Of a stretch of 64,000 bases of DNA, positions 8,291 to 17,608 are shown piece after piece. The stretch's first letter is position 1; the number at the start of each line of letters is the position of its first letter. Both the position numbers and the translations under genes were made by a program. Source of the DNA: a gamma proteobacterium HTCC5015 (GTDB lineage Bacteria; Pseudomonadota; Gammaproteobacteria; HTCC5015). The notes beneath the pieces are model-generated. The model did no database searches, had not been told where the DNA came from, and was given only the letters and a program-made list of their open reading frames with translations. The DNA lies in the NCBI GenBank assembly GCA_000155715.1, contig DS990602.1:84165-148164 (forward strand), given 5' to 3'.

Positions 8291-9649
8291 TTACAGTGTG
8301 CCGTCCAATGTCCAGCCAGCCCACCAAGCATCAGCAGCAGCCGTACCGGGCTCAACAGCACCGACATAGTTTGTGGCTTCAAAGAATGAAGTGTTGTTTT
8401 GCTCTGTTGGCTTGCCAGAAGCAACAGAAGCGTTCGATGTCAATGCATAAGCAGCATTTACATCTACATTCACTTCGTTGAAATCAAATGTAGCAGCGTT
8501 AACACCATTACCAGTGGCATTTTCAACCGCTGCAGTAGCGGCATCGCACACGTTACCAGAGAAGCCATTAACAGTACCTTGGTTCATCGTCTCAGTGTCT
8601 TCAATCAAAACACAAGTGTCGGCATTGACAACAGCAGAGTTCATGATGCCGCCAATAGTGCCCTTCTTGAAGCGCCAAACTTGGCTAGCAGCGGGATCAG
8701 ACACCCATGTAACATTCGCCAAACGAGGATTAGACATAGGCAGATCATCGTTGGAATCACCGGCATTGTCTGCCTCGATACCATTACCAGCGCCCGTGGG
8801 GTGAGTCACCAACACATACTGCAAGCCGCCGATAAATCCTTCGTCCCAGTCGATGCTGTCATCGTTGTTGCCTGTGAGAACAAGGTTTTTAACATTGACC
8901 GCACCACCGAAGAACTCGATGCCATCGTCTTGGTTACTGTTGATTTGAACATTCTCAATCGTAGTACCAGTACCAACAGACATGAGTGTCAGGCCATTGA
9001 TCTCATTATCAGGAGAGACCTCAAAGCCACCCTCAGTGATGATGAGGTATTTGATTGAACCACTGTTATCTGTGTTGTCGTCGCCACCGAAGTAGTTGAC
9101 ACCACCTTCACCAAAGAGGTTACAGGGATCAGCGGCATTACATTTGTTGTTTTGAGCGAAACCCTGAACAACAAGGCCGCCCCACTCACCAGTACCATCA
9201 AAACCGTCGTCGTAAGAAGACATAATGATAGGAGCGTCTGCTGTACCCTCAGCCATGATTTTTGAACCGCGGGTAATATTCAGTGCAGCGCCTTTTTCAG
9301 AGCGAAAGTGAACACCTGGCTCCACAGTCAGTGTGACACCATTGTCTTTTACATCTAATACGTCATTATCTGATTCGAGCTTATTGTTGCCCTCGCCTAC
9401 AGATACAATGCCTTTCAACTGATAGATGAAGTCAGTCGTTAGCGTGGCGTCTGCTGTAATAACACCCGACAGACCACAGACCTCTTTACCATCCAGTGTT
9501 TCGCCCGTTTTGATACCAACATCAGCACAAGCAGTTTCAGTGTCCGGCGTATCAGGAGTGTCGCTGCCGCCATCGCTGTCGCTGCATGCTGTCAGCATGG
9601 CAGACGAAAGCACTACAGCACTTAAGCTAAGTTTTGAAAAAGCGTTCAT
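8291..9649 (-). CDS. Secreted or surface lipoprotein with parallel beta-helix-like repeats
   Basis: 452 residues from the ATG at 9649. The N-terminus is a lipoprotein signal (SAVVLSSAMLTAC, lipid Cys near residue 22), followed by an acidic, threonine-rich linker. The body is rich in Gly/Asn/Asp/Val with beta-helix-like patterns such as GVTLTVEPGVHFRSEKGAALNITRGSKIMAEGTADAPIIM, GLTLMSVGTGTTIENVQI and VKNLVLTGNNDDSIDW. The longest frame adds 21 unlikely residues ahead of the signal peptide. It follows the TonB-dependent receptor by 78 bp and probably shares its transcript, suggesting a surface partner that binds or processes the receptor's ligand. No enzymatic motif is identified. Confidence 0.72.
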   Translation of the reverse strand: MNAFSKLSLSAVVLSSAMLTACSDSDGGSDTPDTPDTETACADVGIKTGETLDGKEVCGLSGVITADATLTTDFIYQLKGIVSVGEGNNKLESDNDVLDVKDNGVTLTVEPGVHFRSEKGAALNITRGSKIMAEGTADAPIIMSSYDDGFDGTGEWGGLVVQGFAQNNKCNAADPCNLFGEGGVNYFGGDDNTDNSGSIKYLIITEGGFEVSPDNEINGLTLMSVGTGTTIENVQINSNQDDGIEFFGGAVNVKNLVLTGNNDDSIDWDEGFIGGLQYVLVTHPTGAGNGIEADNAGDSNDDLPMSNPRLANVTWVSDPAASQVWRFKKGTIGGIMNSAVVNADTCVLIEDTETMNQGTVNGFSGNVCDAATAAVENATGNGVNAATFDFNEVNVDVNAAYALTSNASVASGKPTEQNNTSFFEATNYVGAVEPGTAAADAWWAGWTLDGTL

Positions 9650-9727
9650 TTTGTTACCCCACATAGGTTTTAAATAAATAGCGGGGGTCATCCTACCCCC
9701 GCCATATTTCATCTTTTTTACGGTTTT

Positions 9728-12700
9728 TTAAAATTGATATTTCAAACCAAAATTTACGGACATCCCTTTGGTGTAAACATCAAAATCTTCCTGCCCAATC
9801 TTTCGCTCCACTTCTTCATCCAACAGATTACCCACTTCATAAGACATGCTGAGCTGATCTGAAACGGTTTTAACAACATTAAAATCCATTTCTATACGAG
9901 CTTGTTTGATAACATTAGGCACGCCCAGAGGCGATACAGAATCGATACTCTCGCCTTCTCGGTTCATAACGAGTGTGTATTCTGTGCCGCTTGAAAGATC
10001 GTCCACACCGACTTGCAGATTCATGAGGTTTTCTGGTTGGCCTTGCAGATTTTGAGTTCGGGTTTGGCCCGATGTTTCGATGACCACTTCCGAGTCGATG
10101 AATGCGAGGTTCCCCGATACAAACCACAGATAACCTCCCTGTTCGAATTCTTTTCGAGCATCCAGCTCGACACCTGAGATGACACCATCGGAGCCGTTTG
10201 CATAGCTAAAGAAAAATTTGTTGCCAGCACCGGGCAGAAGCACTTTTTCGATGGGGCGATCAATCGATTTGTGGAAAAGGGCCAGCGTTACACTTTCAGT
10301 TTCGGAGTAATAATACTCGCCACGAATATCGATGTTATCCACTGGCGTTTTCTCCAGCTGGCTATTCCCTGTAATCGTGTCGCCACTTTCAATATCGACA
10401 AATTGCGCCTCAGCCAACTCCCTGAAGTCGGGACGGTTGACGCTTTGGTAGTAACCAAAACGATATTGCATACTCTCGTTTTGGATATATGTCGCAGAGA
10501 AGGATCCATAGGCATCATCGTCTTCGGCTCTGCCCTCTACCAGTAGGTCGCTATTTGAACGCGCAGCGGCGAAGGTGGTGCCTGTTTGCGCGGTATTGAC
10601 AACAATATCGGAGTCTTCAATGCGAGCACCGGCATTCAATCTCCAGTTCAGCCCCAGTTCCAAGTCAGCGCCTAGGTAATAGCTAAAGTAATCCCATGTC
10701 GCATCATAGACATCAGTAACACTGGTTTTACTAGTGATTGTGTAGTCACCATTTTCAATCGTTGCATCGTTGATTAACTCATCCACGCTGAATGTGTCTG
10801 TTGGGATTTGACTACCAAGATTTGACTGATACCCCAATCGAGTCGTTTCAGCGTCTCGTTCACGATTAAAGAATGACAGTCCATACAGCCCTTTCAATAC
10901 ATAATCATCACCGCTTAACAGTACGCTCGATAAGTCGACACCGAAATCGGCGCTATCGTCTTCTATCTCAGTAAACGATCGGTCCACTGTGCTGACAAAC
11001 AAACGGTAATTATCTTGATCTTTGTCGGCCTGGAAGCTATAGCTGGCGCGATCGGGAATATTTAGCGTTGCCTTGGATAAGGTGGCACGCCAATCCAATT
11101 CCGTCTCAGCAAAATCAAAGAACAAGTGCTCGCCGGTAAATTGTTGCACCATAAATTCGCGCTCATACCAAGAGGTCAGGTAGTTCTGCATGTCTCGGTT
11201 TTGCTCCGTCTGGAAGCCAGACTGGACTTCTGTTTCTGCGGTTGACTGCCTCAACAACATAGTATTTGAATTGATTTCGTGATCGCCCGAAATCCATCCC
11301 ACAGAACCGGCTAAACCTAGATCGACATCGTTCAATGTGCGCTGGTAGTCATAACTTTCGTCAATGGCCAACTCCCCAGTGCTCGCGTTCGCTAGCAGGT
11401 AGCTGGTCTCTTTGGCGTCGTCTTGATGGCTCCATTTGTTAGAGAATTTGACGGAGAACAAATACCCCAATTCACCCATATCATTCTGATAGGAGTTACC
11501 TTGACCGTATTCAACAGAAATATCGGGGTTCACTTTTTGGCTCGAAAGATCCAGTGGTCTCGAAGTCAGATCTTTAGACGCCGCTCGCTCTAAATCGCTA
11601 GTGGGGAATGTGCCTTCGCGCTCTGTACGCTCAAACTCAGAGACAGCTCCCGACATATCTCGGCTACTGACACCAAAGCCAAAGAAATCTCCACTCTCAC
11701 TTTCTCCCAGTTCTTTGTTACTGCCCGTCAGACCAAACGTACCCCCGAGTGACAAAGACAGCTTGCTTTCATAGTCCGCCGGGAATTTGCGCGTATTCAC
11801 TGTAATGGCTCCCCCGGTTGAGCCAGAGGGCGTATCTACGGAGCGCGATTTCTGTACTTCGAGCCCTGAAATCACACTCGATGGAAATATGTCGAGCGGC
11901 GCCACGCGACGACTTGGGTCAGAGCTTGGAATATTGCCCCCGTTGAGCTGCACCGTGTTGTATCGTGGGTTGAGCCCTCGTACCACGGCGTATCGACCGC
12001 CCTCAATGGAGACGCCAGCCACTCGCTTGAGCGCGGACGCGGCATTGGAATCACCAAACCGAGATAGCTGCTCGGCACCAATGGCATCCAGTACCGCACT
12101 GGAATCGCGCTCAGAGGCGGTCGCCGTGCTGGGAATATAGCTGCCCACAGCGACGACTTCTTCAATCACGCTGTCGCCTGACATGCTCATGGTCAAATTG
12201 ATTTGACTGGCGACATTAGAAATCACCCGCACATCGTCAATATCGCGATTGCCGTACTCGGGGTGAGCCACTTTGAGCTGATAGCTACCGCGGGGCAACT
12301 CTAGAGCGAAGAAGCCGTCTTGATCTGTCGCCGCCGCTACTTCCGTGCCCGCGACGGAAATTCTCGCGTCGACGACACCACCGCCCGTTTCTGCCGACGT
12401 CACCATGCCTGAAATATTGCCTAGTGCGGGCGTTTCCTCTTGGCCGGGCACATAGGCCTGTACTTCTGCTAGCGCTTCACCTGCGATGAGCTCAACCTGA
12501 ACTTCGGCACTTTGATCGGCGCTCAAACTAAATTCGGTTTCGCCCACCCAAGCACCGAGTTGAGAGAACTCGGCAAAATGATCGCCACCCTGGCTGTCAA
12601 AAACGGCAAAACCATTTTTTCCGACCAATTGTTTATCGCCATCAAATGTAACGGCTACATTATTAACCGCCGCCCCTTCTTCTGTGACATAAAACACCAC

Positions 12701-12769
12701 TTCGCCGGCAGCAATTTGTGATGTCAGAAGCACCCCGCTTAGAAACACGGGTAACTTTAAAAAATTCAT
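9728..12769 (-). CDS. TonB-dependent outer-membrane receptor with carboxypeptidase-like N-domain
   Basis: 1013-residue outer-membrane transporter. After a signal peptide (cleavage near residue 22) come a small beta domain, then a carboxypeptidase-regulatory-like domain at about 117-195 (GMVTSAETGGGVVDARISV...TDQDGFFALELPRGSY), the plug at about 220-330 (ALKRVAGVSIEGGRYAVVRG, LNPRYNTVQLNGGNIPSSDP), and a long barrel ending in the usual terminal aromatic (NFGLKYQF). The N-domain architecture is common in marine proteobacterial receptors for large ligands. It is followed by a lipoprotein gene and then the TonB2-type operon, all on the same strand. The ligand is unknown; a candidate Pho box upstream points towards phosphate limitation. 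Confidence 0.93.
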   Translation of the reverse strand: MNFLKLPVFLSGVLLTSQIAAGEVVFYVTEEGAAVNNVAVTFDGDKQLVGKNGFAVFDSQGGDHFAEFSQLGAWVGETEFSLSADQSAEVQVELIAGEALAEVQAYVPGQEETPALGNISGMVTSAETGGGVVDARISVAGTEVAAATDQDGFFALELPRGSYQLKVAHPEYGNRDIDDVRVISNVASQINLTMSMSGDSVIEEVVAVGSYIPSTATASERDSSAVLDAIGAEQLSRFGDSNAASALKRVAGVSIEGGRYAVVRGLNPRYNTVQLNGGNIPSSDPSRRVAPLDIFPSSVISGLEVQKSRSVDTPSGSTGGAITVNTRKFPADYESKLSLSLGGTFGLTGSNKELGESESGDFFGFGVSSRDMSGAVSEFERTEREGTFPTSDLERAASKDLTSRPLDLSSQKVNPDISVEYGQGNSYQNDMGELGYLFSVKFSNKWSHQDDAKETSYLLANASTGELAIDESYDYQRTLNDVDLGLAGSVGWISGDHEINSNTMLLRQSTAETEVQSGFQTEQNRDMQNYLTSWYEREFMVQQFTGEHLFFDFAETELDWRATLSKATLNIPDRASYSFQADKDQDNYRLFVSTVDRSFTEIEDDSADFGVDLSSVLLSGDDYVLKGLYGLSFFNRERDAETTRLGYQSNLGSQIPTDTFSVDELINDATIENGDYTITSKTSVTDVYDATWDYFSYYLGADLELGLNWRLNAGARIEDSDIVVNTAQTGTTFAAARSNSDLLVEGRAEDDDAYGSFSATYIQNESMQYRFGYYQSVNRPDFRELAEAQFVDIESGDTITGNSQLEKTPVDNIDIRGEYYYSETESVTLALFHKSIDRPIEKVLLPGAGNKFFFSYANGSDGVISGVELDARKEFEQGGYLWFVSGNLAFIDSEVVIETSGQTRTQNLQGQPENLMNLQVGVDDLSSGTEYTLVMNREGESIDSVSPLGVPNVIKQARIEMDFNVVKTVSDQLSMSYEVGNLLDEEVERKIGQEDFDVYTKGMSVNFGLKYQF

Positions 12770-12905
12770 GTGGACTCCTCAGTTCATCTCAGCAATACGG
12801 CGGTCAAAAACACCAACCAGCGTGCCGAACCTTAGAAGAGTCTTGTTACGATGGTATTAAACGGAACTTCAAAAAACCGATAAAAAGCCCACAAAACAGG
12901 CTCGC

Positions 12906-12923
12906 TTGTCATGGAAATGACAT
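12906..12923. promoter_or_regulatory. Candidate Pho box upstream of the TonB-dependent receptor
   Basis: The 18-bp stretch TTGTCAT-GGAA-ATGACAT has the 7-4-7 layout of a PhoB site; its half-sites match CTGTCAT at 6 of 7 and 5 of 7 positions. It is also an inverted repeat (TGTCAT/ATGACA), so another dimeric regulator is possible. It lies about 137 bp before the receptor start codon and about 110 bp before the divergent hydrolase gene. Confidence 0.4.
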
Positions 12924-13030
12924 ATTCATTAAGGCGCATTTTCGCTATAGTGCGAAGTCAACCAATATTTAAAAAACACTGCTACTGCTACTAACTTGCA
13001 TGGAACGCACACAGGGGGACCTGAGAAGTA

Positions 13031-13936
13031 ATGAATACCGTGCAACGTGAAGACCGCCAGTTCGGCGATTTAAAAGGTGAGATTTTTTGGCTAACCACGG
13101 CCGAGCAGGGCTTGATTGCCGTCACCCATCTACCCGCCTCAGGCGATGGCCCCAACACCCCAGTGGTCATGCTGCCCGGCATGTTTAGCAACCGTCGCTT
13201 CTGGCTTTCTGACAAAGGTATTGGCTTTGCGGCCGCACTCAGTGCCGCAGGCTTTGACTGTTGGATGATGGAGCGCCGAGGTCTGGGCGAATCGGGTAAA
13301 GAAGGCTACTTAAAAGCGGGCCTAGGCCAGTGTACAAAATACGATCTGCCCGCGGTGCAAGGCCTTGTTCAAGCGCACAATGAACAACCCGCCTTTTGGG
13401 TAGGGCACTCCTTTGGCGGCGTTCTGATTGCTGGCAGCTTGGCTCGCGGTGCGTTAAATGGCGAGCACGTAGCGGGCTTGGTCAACTTCAGTTCACAACT
13501 CACGGTGGGCAAGCCTTTTCTCAACTGGCCCTTGAGCACAAGCATTTACGCATCGACGAAAGTGCTAAAGCATTTTCCTTCCAAGCTACTTAAAATGGGG
13601 CCAGAGAATGAGCCCCCGCAAACCATGCGCGACTGCGTTCGATTAGTAAAATCCGCCAAAAGCCATAAAAAACCCAACTATTGGACAGGCTTTGACCACA
13701 TCACTGCCCCAGTTTTAGCTTTTGGCTCCGTCGGTGACACGGTCGATCCTGCCGAGGGCTGTCGCGAGCTCATGGTGAGAATGAACAGCAGCGATGCCAA
13801 GTTCGTTTTACTCGGCAAGGCCCACGGCCACCGACAAGATTACGATCACGTTGGCATGGTCATCAGCAAAGATGCACAGCAGGAAGTTTGGCCTATGATC
13901 ATTCAATGGATGACCGACCGAAGCGGCAAAAAATAG
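13031..13936 (+). CDS. Alpha/beta hydrolase
   Basis: 301-residue cytoplasmic hydrolase-fold protein. The oxyanion region VVMLPGMFSNRRFW, the nucleophile elbow VGHSFGG near residue 122 (Ser catalytic), a late acid candidate in FGSVGDTVDPAEG, and a histidine near HGHRQDYDHVGM complete a plausible triad. The segment CWMMERRGLGES is typical of lipase/esterase-like members acting on acyl substrates. It is a single-gene unit closed by a strong terminator. The substrate cannot be assigned. Confidence 0.85.
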   Translation: MNTVQREDRQFGDLKGEIFWLTTAEQGLIAVTHLPASGDGPNTPVVMLPGMFSNRRFWLSDKGIGFAAALSAAGFDCWMMERRGLGESGKEGYLKAGLGQCTKYDLPAVQGLVQAHNEQPAFWVGHSFGGVLIAGSLARGALNGEHVAGLVNFSSQLTVGKPFLNWPLSTSIYASTKVLKHFPSKLLKMGPENEPPQTMRDCVRLVKSAKSHKKPNYWTGFDHITAPVLAFGSVGDTVDPAEGCRELMVRMNSSDAKFVLLGKAHGHRQDYDHVGMVISKDAQQEVWPMIIQWMTDRSGKK

Positions 13937-13946
13937 AGAATCATAA

Positions 13947-13971
13947 AAAAGCCCCGCACAGCGGGGCTTTT
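13947..13971. terminator. Bidirectional intrinsic terminator
   Basis: An 11-bp perfect stem (AAAAGCCCCGC / GCGGGGCTTTT) with a 3-base loop, flanked by A-rich and T-rich sides. It lies between the convergent hydrolase and coiled-coil genes and can serve both. Confidence 0.9.
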
Positions 13972-13997
13972 CGTCTAGCCAACCAAACATCGACTCA

Positions 13998-14288
13998 CTA
14001 GGAAACGAGTTTGTCTTTAATCGATTTAAAGCCACTCTCGATAGAGTCCGCCAAGCCTTTCACTTGGCTCTGAATTTCGTCCAGCATATCCTCAGATGCA
14101 TTTTGAGCCTCTTGTAGGCGATGCGACAACTCTGAACGTTTTTCGCGCAACTCCAGCTTGTTGCTCTCCCAAGTATGGCGAACATCCTCGTTTGCCTTTT
14201 CCAATTTGGTATCCAAAGAGCTTAATTCGCGATCCACTTCATCAATTTTGTTTTCAATGTTGCGAATAATCTCATTTTTCTTACTCAT
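13998..14288 (-). CDS. Small coiled-coil protein
   Basis: 96 residues, highly charged and almost entirely helical with heptad-like spacing (IENKIDEVDRELSSLDTKLEKANEDV). The tail LADSIESGFKSIKDKLVS looks amphipathic. It has no signal peptide, no cysteine and no catalytic motif. A good GGAG ribosome site and a monocistronic setting between terminators support a real gene. It resembles small stress-associated coiled-coil proteins, but I do not recognise a named family. Confidence 0.65.
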   Translation of the reverse strand: MSKKNEIIRNIENKIDEVDRELSSLDTKLEKANEDVRHTWESNKLELREKRSELSHRLQEAQNASEDMLDEIQSQVKGLADSIESGFKSIKDKLVS

Positions 14289-14413
14289 TATTTACGCTCC
14301 TGTTGTGAGGGTGAGTCACTAGCGAAACATAGAGCCGTTAAAAAATCGTGAAACTTACTTTAACTGTTGTAAACCATCGTAAAGCCAATAACGACCTATC
14401 CATTTTTTGCGGA

Positions 14414-14440
14414 CAAAAAAACGGCCTCAAAAGAGGCCGT
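14414..14440 (-). terminator. Intrinsic terminator, probably the original one of the HU-like gene
   Basis: An 8-bp stem (ACGGCCTC / GAGGCCGT) with an AAAA loop is followed on the minus strand by a run of seven T. It lies 39 bp beyond the left target duplication of the insertion sequence. Rejoining the flanks puts it just after the reconstructed HU-like stop codon, so it was most likely that gene's terminator before the insertion. Confidence 0.8.
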
Positions 14441-14483
14441 TGAGTGGATATTCAATCTACTTCGATCAAGCCAGATCTTTTAA

Positions 14484-16164
14484 CCTAAATTCTGCAATCT
14501 GTGTTTTTTCGTAGCTCAAACACCTTAGATGACCGATTGAAAGTCATTCACTCTGATATTCGGACAAGGATTGAGATTAGCTTGGCAGTAATCATTGCGT
14601 TGTTTGGTTAAATGGCGACCTATTTTCCGATTTTGGTATTCAGTAGGCAATAGGAGCGCTTGGCCCTGTTTGAAAGCCACTTATTTTTATCGTTTTGGCG
14701 GAAATTTTATGGTTAGGCTTCGCTAATAAATGATAACTTCAGCCAAGCATCCCATTCACTGGGATAGAGATGCTTATCGGGTATTTTTACCTTCAGTTGA
14801 TTACTTCCAGTAAGCAGCTGTCCTGCAGTCCGAACCAGAAATGCGCGTATCGTCTGGATTTCCCAACGCCTTAGTGTGCGATGGTTGCTGATAAGTGCCA
14901 TCCACCGAATGGTGTTGTAGGCAAGCACAGCGCTTTGAAACATGAGTGAACTAGCGACAAAGTCGTGGCTTTTCAAGTGTGCCAGGCCCATCTGATTCTT
15001 CGCTTCATCCAGCCAGGTTTCACAGGTCGCGCGCTGACCGTAGGTTTTGTGTGCTTGCCAAGGCGTTAATCGCTCGGTGGTGACATAACAGAAATAGTCA
15101 TAAACCGGCTCGATAATCAGAGACTGTTGTGGTCCTTCTTTTTTCACTTTTGCAAGACGCCTAACCGCAATGAATCGTCGGGACCGTGACCACTTACCAC
15201 AGGCATGAGTGAACTCACACTGCTCCCACCCCGGGCAATTTGAAACCGCCTGCCAAGTTTGTTTATCAAGCAAAGCGCTCAGTCCTTTCAGCTTCACCTT
15301 GATGAGATAGCCGTGGCCACCTTGCTCCAGCCAGTCCATCAACTCGCCAGAGAAGAAACCGGAATCTCCTCGGAACAGCATGCGCATTCGCGGAGGCATC
15401 TGCACGGCTAATTGTTTCATAAACTCGACGATACCATTACTGGTGTAAGCGCTTCCGGTTCGCAACCAGGCTTGTAGAATCTCCTTCGTGTGACTACTAA
15501 AGGCGACCAGCGGATGATAGGAAAGGGCTCCTTTCTTCGCAGCATTGTAGCCTTTTGCCGCTCCTTCCTGTCGACCAAAGACCGTTTTCACGGTAGAGTC
15601 GACATCAACCCATGAACGGTAAAAATCACCGGGTTGCATCGCCCCACTTTTTAGGCAACGCTCCCATACTCGATGACGTAGTCGGTGATTCACTTCTTCC
15701 AGTTGCGCCACATGCTTCTGTTTACCTTGCCGGAAAATTCGCCCCAGCGTGCTGTCATCCGGCACAGACAACCAACCGCTAACATCGCGCAACACTTGAT
15801 CGGACCAGACAGCAACCACTTTTAAAAGGGAATTGGCTCCCGCAATCATGCCCAACAATGTCATGAAAACGGAGTCGGTGAGACTATAGGTGGCATTGTC
15901 ACCACGCTGAAAGTGGATATGCTTATCGCAAACGTCATTGAATCCGAGTTGATTTAGAAAATGAACCGCAGGGATGACCCCAGCTTGGCTGGTGAGCCCT
16001 TTGCCTGAGGACTGATAGCGGATTTTTGGGGCTGGTTTTCGGGCAGATTTCTTAGTATTCTTACTCATGGAAAAGGTGACTCTACTTTAATTGTTATTTG
16101 GTCGTAACTAATTGAAGTAGTTTACCTTTTCCTCCTTTCATTGTTAAATTCTGCAGAATTTAGG
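14484..16164 (-). mobile_element. Complete IS1380-family insertion sequence (1681 bp)
   Basis: The ends carry a 13-bp perfect terminal inverted repeat (CCTAAATTCTGCA at 14484-14496 and its complement at 16152-16164). It is flanked by the 5-bp direct duplication TTTAA at 14479-14483 and 16165-16169. The terminal sequence closely resembles the CCTAGATTCTACG-type ends of IS1380-family elements such as ISEcp1. It contains one intact transposase gene reading leftward. Bases 14484-14712 are noncoding. The element sits inside the 3' end of an HU-like gene. Intact ends and transposase suggest a fairly recent insertion. Confidence 0.93.
14713..16068 (-). CDS. IS1380-family DDE transposase
   Basis: 451-residue transposase of the insertion sequence. 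The basic N-terminus (KNTKKSARKPAPKIRY) is followed by the family motifs. The acidic catalytic candidates are in SWVDVDSTVKTVFG (first Asp), MLFRGDSGFF (second Asp) and TCETWLDEAKNQMG (Glu). The stretch AKGYNAAKKGALSYHPLVAF is characteristic of IS1380/DDE group 1. The frame is uninterrupted, so the protein is probably active. Confidence 0.93.
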   Translation of the reverse strand: MSKNTKKSARKPAPKIRYQSSGKGLTSQAGVIPAVHFLNQLGFNDVCDKHIHFQRGDNATYSLTDSVFMTLLGMIAGANSLLKVVAVWSDQVLRDVSGWLSVPDDSTLGRIFRQGKQKHVAQLEEVNHRLRHRVWERCLKSGAMQPGDFYRSWVDVDSTVKTVFGRQEGAAKGYNAAKKGALSYHPLVAFSSHTKEILQAWLRTGSAYTSNGIVEFMKQLAVQMPPRMRMLFRGDSGFFSGELMDWLEQGGHGYLIKVKLKGLSALLDKQTWQAVSNCPGWEQCEFTHACGKWSRSRRFIAVRRLAKVKKEGPQQSLIIEPVYDYFCYVTTERLTPWQAHKTYGQRATCETWLDEAKNQMGLAHLKSHDFVASSLMFQSAVLAYNTIRWMALISNHRTLRRWEIQTIRAFLVRTAGQLLTGSNQLKVKIPDKHLYPSEWDAWLKLSFISEA

Positions 16165-16472
16165 TTTAATTTTTTCAGAACGCGCAATTTGGCTTTATTA
16201 TGTGCTGGCTTGGCGGGAATCGTAATCTCTTCCCCAGTAGCGGGGTTTCGGCCGGGGCGAGCAGCGCGACGAGCTACGCGATCAATTTTAAACTGCGCCA
16301 TACCTAAAAAGTTAAACTTCTGTACGCCTTTCTTTTTCAGGTGCAATGTAATGATTTCTTCTAATGAATCGAGTACTGCTTTGACATCATTTTTAGTGAG
16401 TCCCGTTTGATCGGCGATGTAACTAACCACTTGAGCCGTCGTAAATGGCTTTTCAATTTTAACTCTAGGCAC
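16122..16472 (-). CDS. HU/IHF-like DNA-binding protein with IS-derived C-terminus
   Basis: 116 residues, starting at a GTG (16470-16472) with a strong GGGGAAGAG site. The HU fold is clear: FTTAQVVSYIADQTGLTKNDVKAVLDSLEEII, the helix pair, then KFNFLGMAQFKIDRVARRAARPGRNPATGEEI with the DNA-binding arm and its Pro. It is a histone-like nucleoid protein of the longer type. The insertion sequence at 14484-16164 cut the gene after VLKKL, so the last 14 residues (NLNSAEFNNERRKR) are read from the element's end. Joining the flanks restores VLKKLKDLA then TGA, giving a 106-residue native protein. The arms and core are untouched, so it may still function. Confidence 0.88.
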   Translation of the reverse strand: MPRVKIEKPFTTAQVVSYIADQTGLTKNDVKAVLDSLEEIITLHLKKKGVQKFNFLGMAQFKIDRVARRAARPGRNPATGEEITIPAKPAHNKAKLRVLKKLNLNSAEFNNERRKR

Positions 16473-16573
16473 TGATCTCTTCCCCTTGGATGTTGGTGAT
16501 GCTCGCTATTTTGCACGCCTTGCCAACAAGCTGACAAGGGCTTAAAGGTCTGTTTATCGCATTTCGTCGGATT

Positions 16574-17440
16574 TTATCCTTTTTTGTCCCCCACTGAGGC
16601 TTCGATAATGCGGACTATCGGTTCTCTGTGACTTCGAGGAATTTCCAAAGCGGCATAGAAGTCTTTGGGGTTGTGTACACGCACACGCTCAAAACCCAAG
16701 CGCTGAAACGCCTGCTTCACCGATTGAGCATCCGAATAGTGCAGCGCCGTTTTTCCCCGCGCTGCGACACTCAACACTTTCACACCCACTTCAGCCCACA
16801 ATTTGCCGCCACCCCACTGAGGCTGGCTGACTAAATCGCTCATATAAACGCCCACTTTAAAGGGGCGCAGGCAAGCAGCCAAGCGCTTCCACACCGTTTC
16901 GATGGTCTTCGTGGGAAAGTAATTGACGAGGCCTTCGGTAATCACCAGTAAGGGCTTATCGACATCGAACTCGCGATCAATCAATGCCTGCATAGAAGCA
17001 TTGCCCGCCGTTTCTAAAATATTGATGGGCAAGACGCGATGGTGCTCGTTCAAGCGCCCCATACCATCGAGCAATTGGCGCTTGCGCTCGGCCATGGCGG
17101 GTAGGTCGGCCTCAATATAGTGCAAATTTTCACCGGGGTACTTGCGCTTAAAACGCGTGCCGCGCGGGGATAAACCGCAGGCGATTTCCAGCACCTGCAG
17201 TTCACCGTGCTCGCTCAACAGTGACTCGATACGATGGTCAATCAGGCGGTGGCGCTGGAGCAGCATGGTCTCCAAGTCTTGGCCGAGCAATGCTTTGGCC
17301 GCGTGGTCAGCCGCCCAAAGCGCGCGATAACTCGCTTTGCCTTGGGGCGTCACAAAAGCGGGCTCAGACAATCCATTCCGATACCACACATAGCCCGTGT
17401 AATGAGCGGTAATGCTAATTCGCGATGTATCTTCCGCCAT
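16574..17440 (-). CDS. Class I SAM-dependent methyltransferase (COG3315/leucine-carboxyl-methyltransferase-like)
   Basis: 288 residues from the ATG at 17440; the longer frame begins at a TTG seven codons earlier. Key parts are the N-terminal TAHYTGYVWYRNGLS, the SAM-binding strand ELQVLEIACGLSPRGTRF, an acidic strand-end YIEADLP, and LLVITEGLVNYFP, all typical of the LCMT/PPM-like O-methyltransferase group. No biosynthetic partners are adjacent, so the substrate is unknown. It is probably a single gene between the HU-like gene and the divergent mnmC. Confidence 0.8.
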   Translation of the reverse strand: MAEDTSRISITAHYTGYVWYRNGLSEPAFVTPQGKASYRALWAADHAAKALLGQDLETMLLQRHRLIDHRIESLLSEHGELQVLEIACGLSPRGTRFKRKYPGENLHYIEADLPAMAERKRQLLDGMGRLNEHHRVLPINILETAGNASMQALIDREFDVDKPLLVITEGLVNYFPTKTIETVWKRLAACLRPFKVGVYMSDLVSQPQWGGGKLWAEVGVKVLSVAARGKTALHYSDAQSVKQAFQRLGFERVRVHNPKDFYAALEIPRSHREPIVRIIEASVGDKKG

Positions 17441-17608
17441 AAAAGTCTCTTCAATCAACAAATGCCTTGCTAGCAGGCATCATAGCTCAGCTGGCTCAGC
17501 TTCATAGCGACAAATGCGTCAAAGTCGCCATAAAAATACAATCGTATTTCATGGGTGACCTCATGAGTTAAAATAAAAGCCTCATTCAAACCCTTCTAAA
17601 CTTTAATC

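Noticed and set aside
17462..17608. Possible tRNA in the gap before mnmC
   Set aside because: A short inverted repeat near 17462-17481 is present, but no cloverleaf or TpsiC-like box could be drawn.
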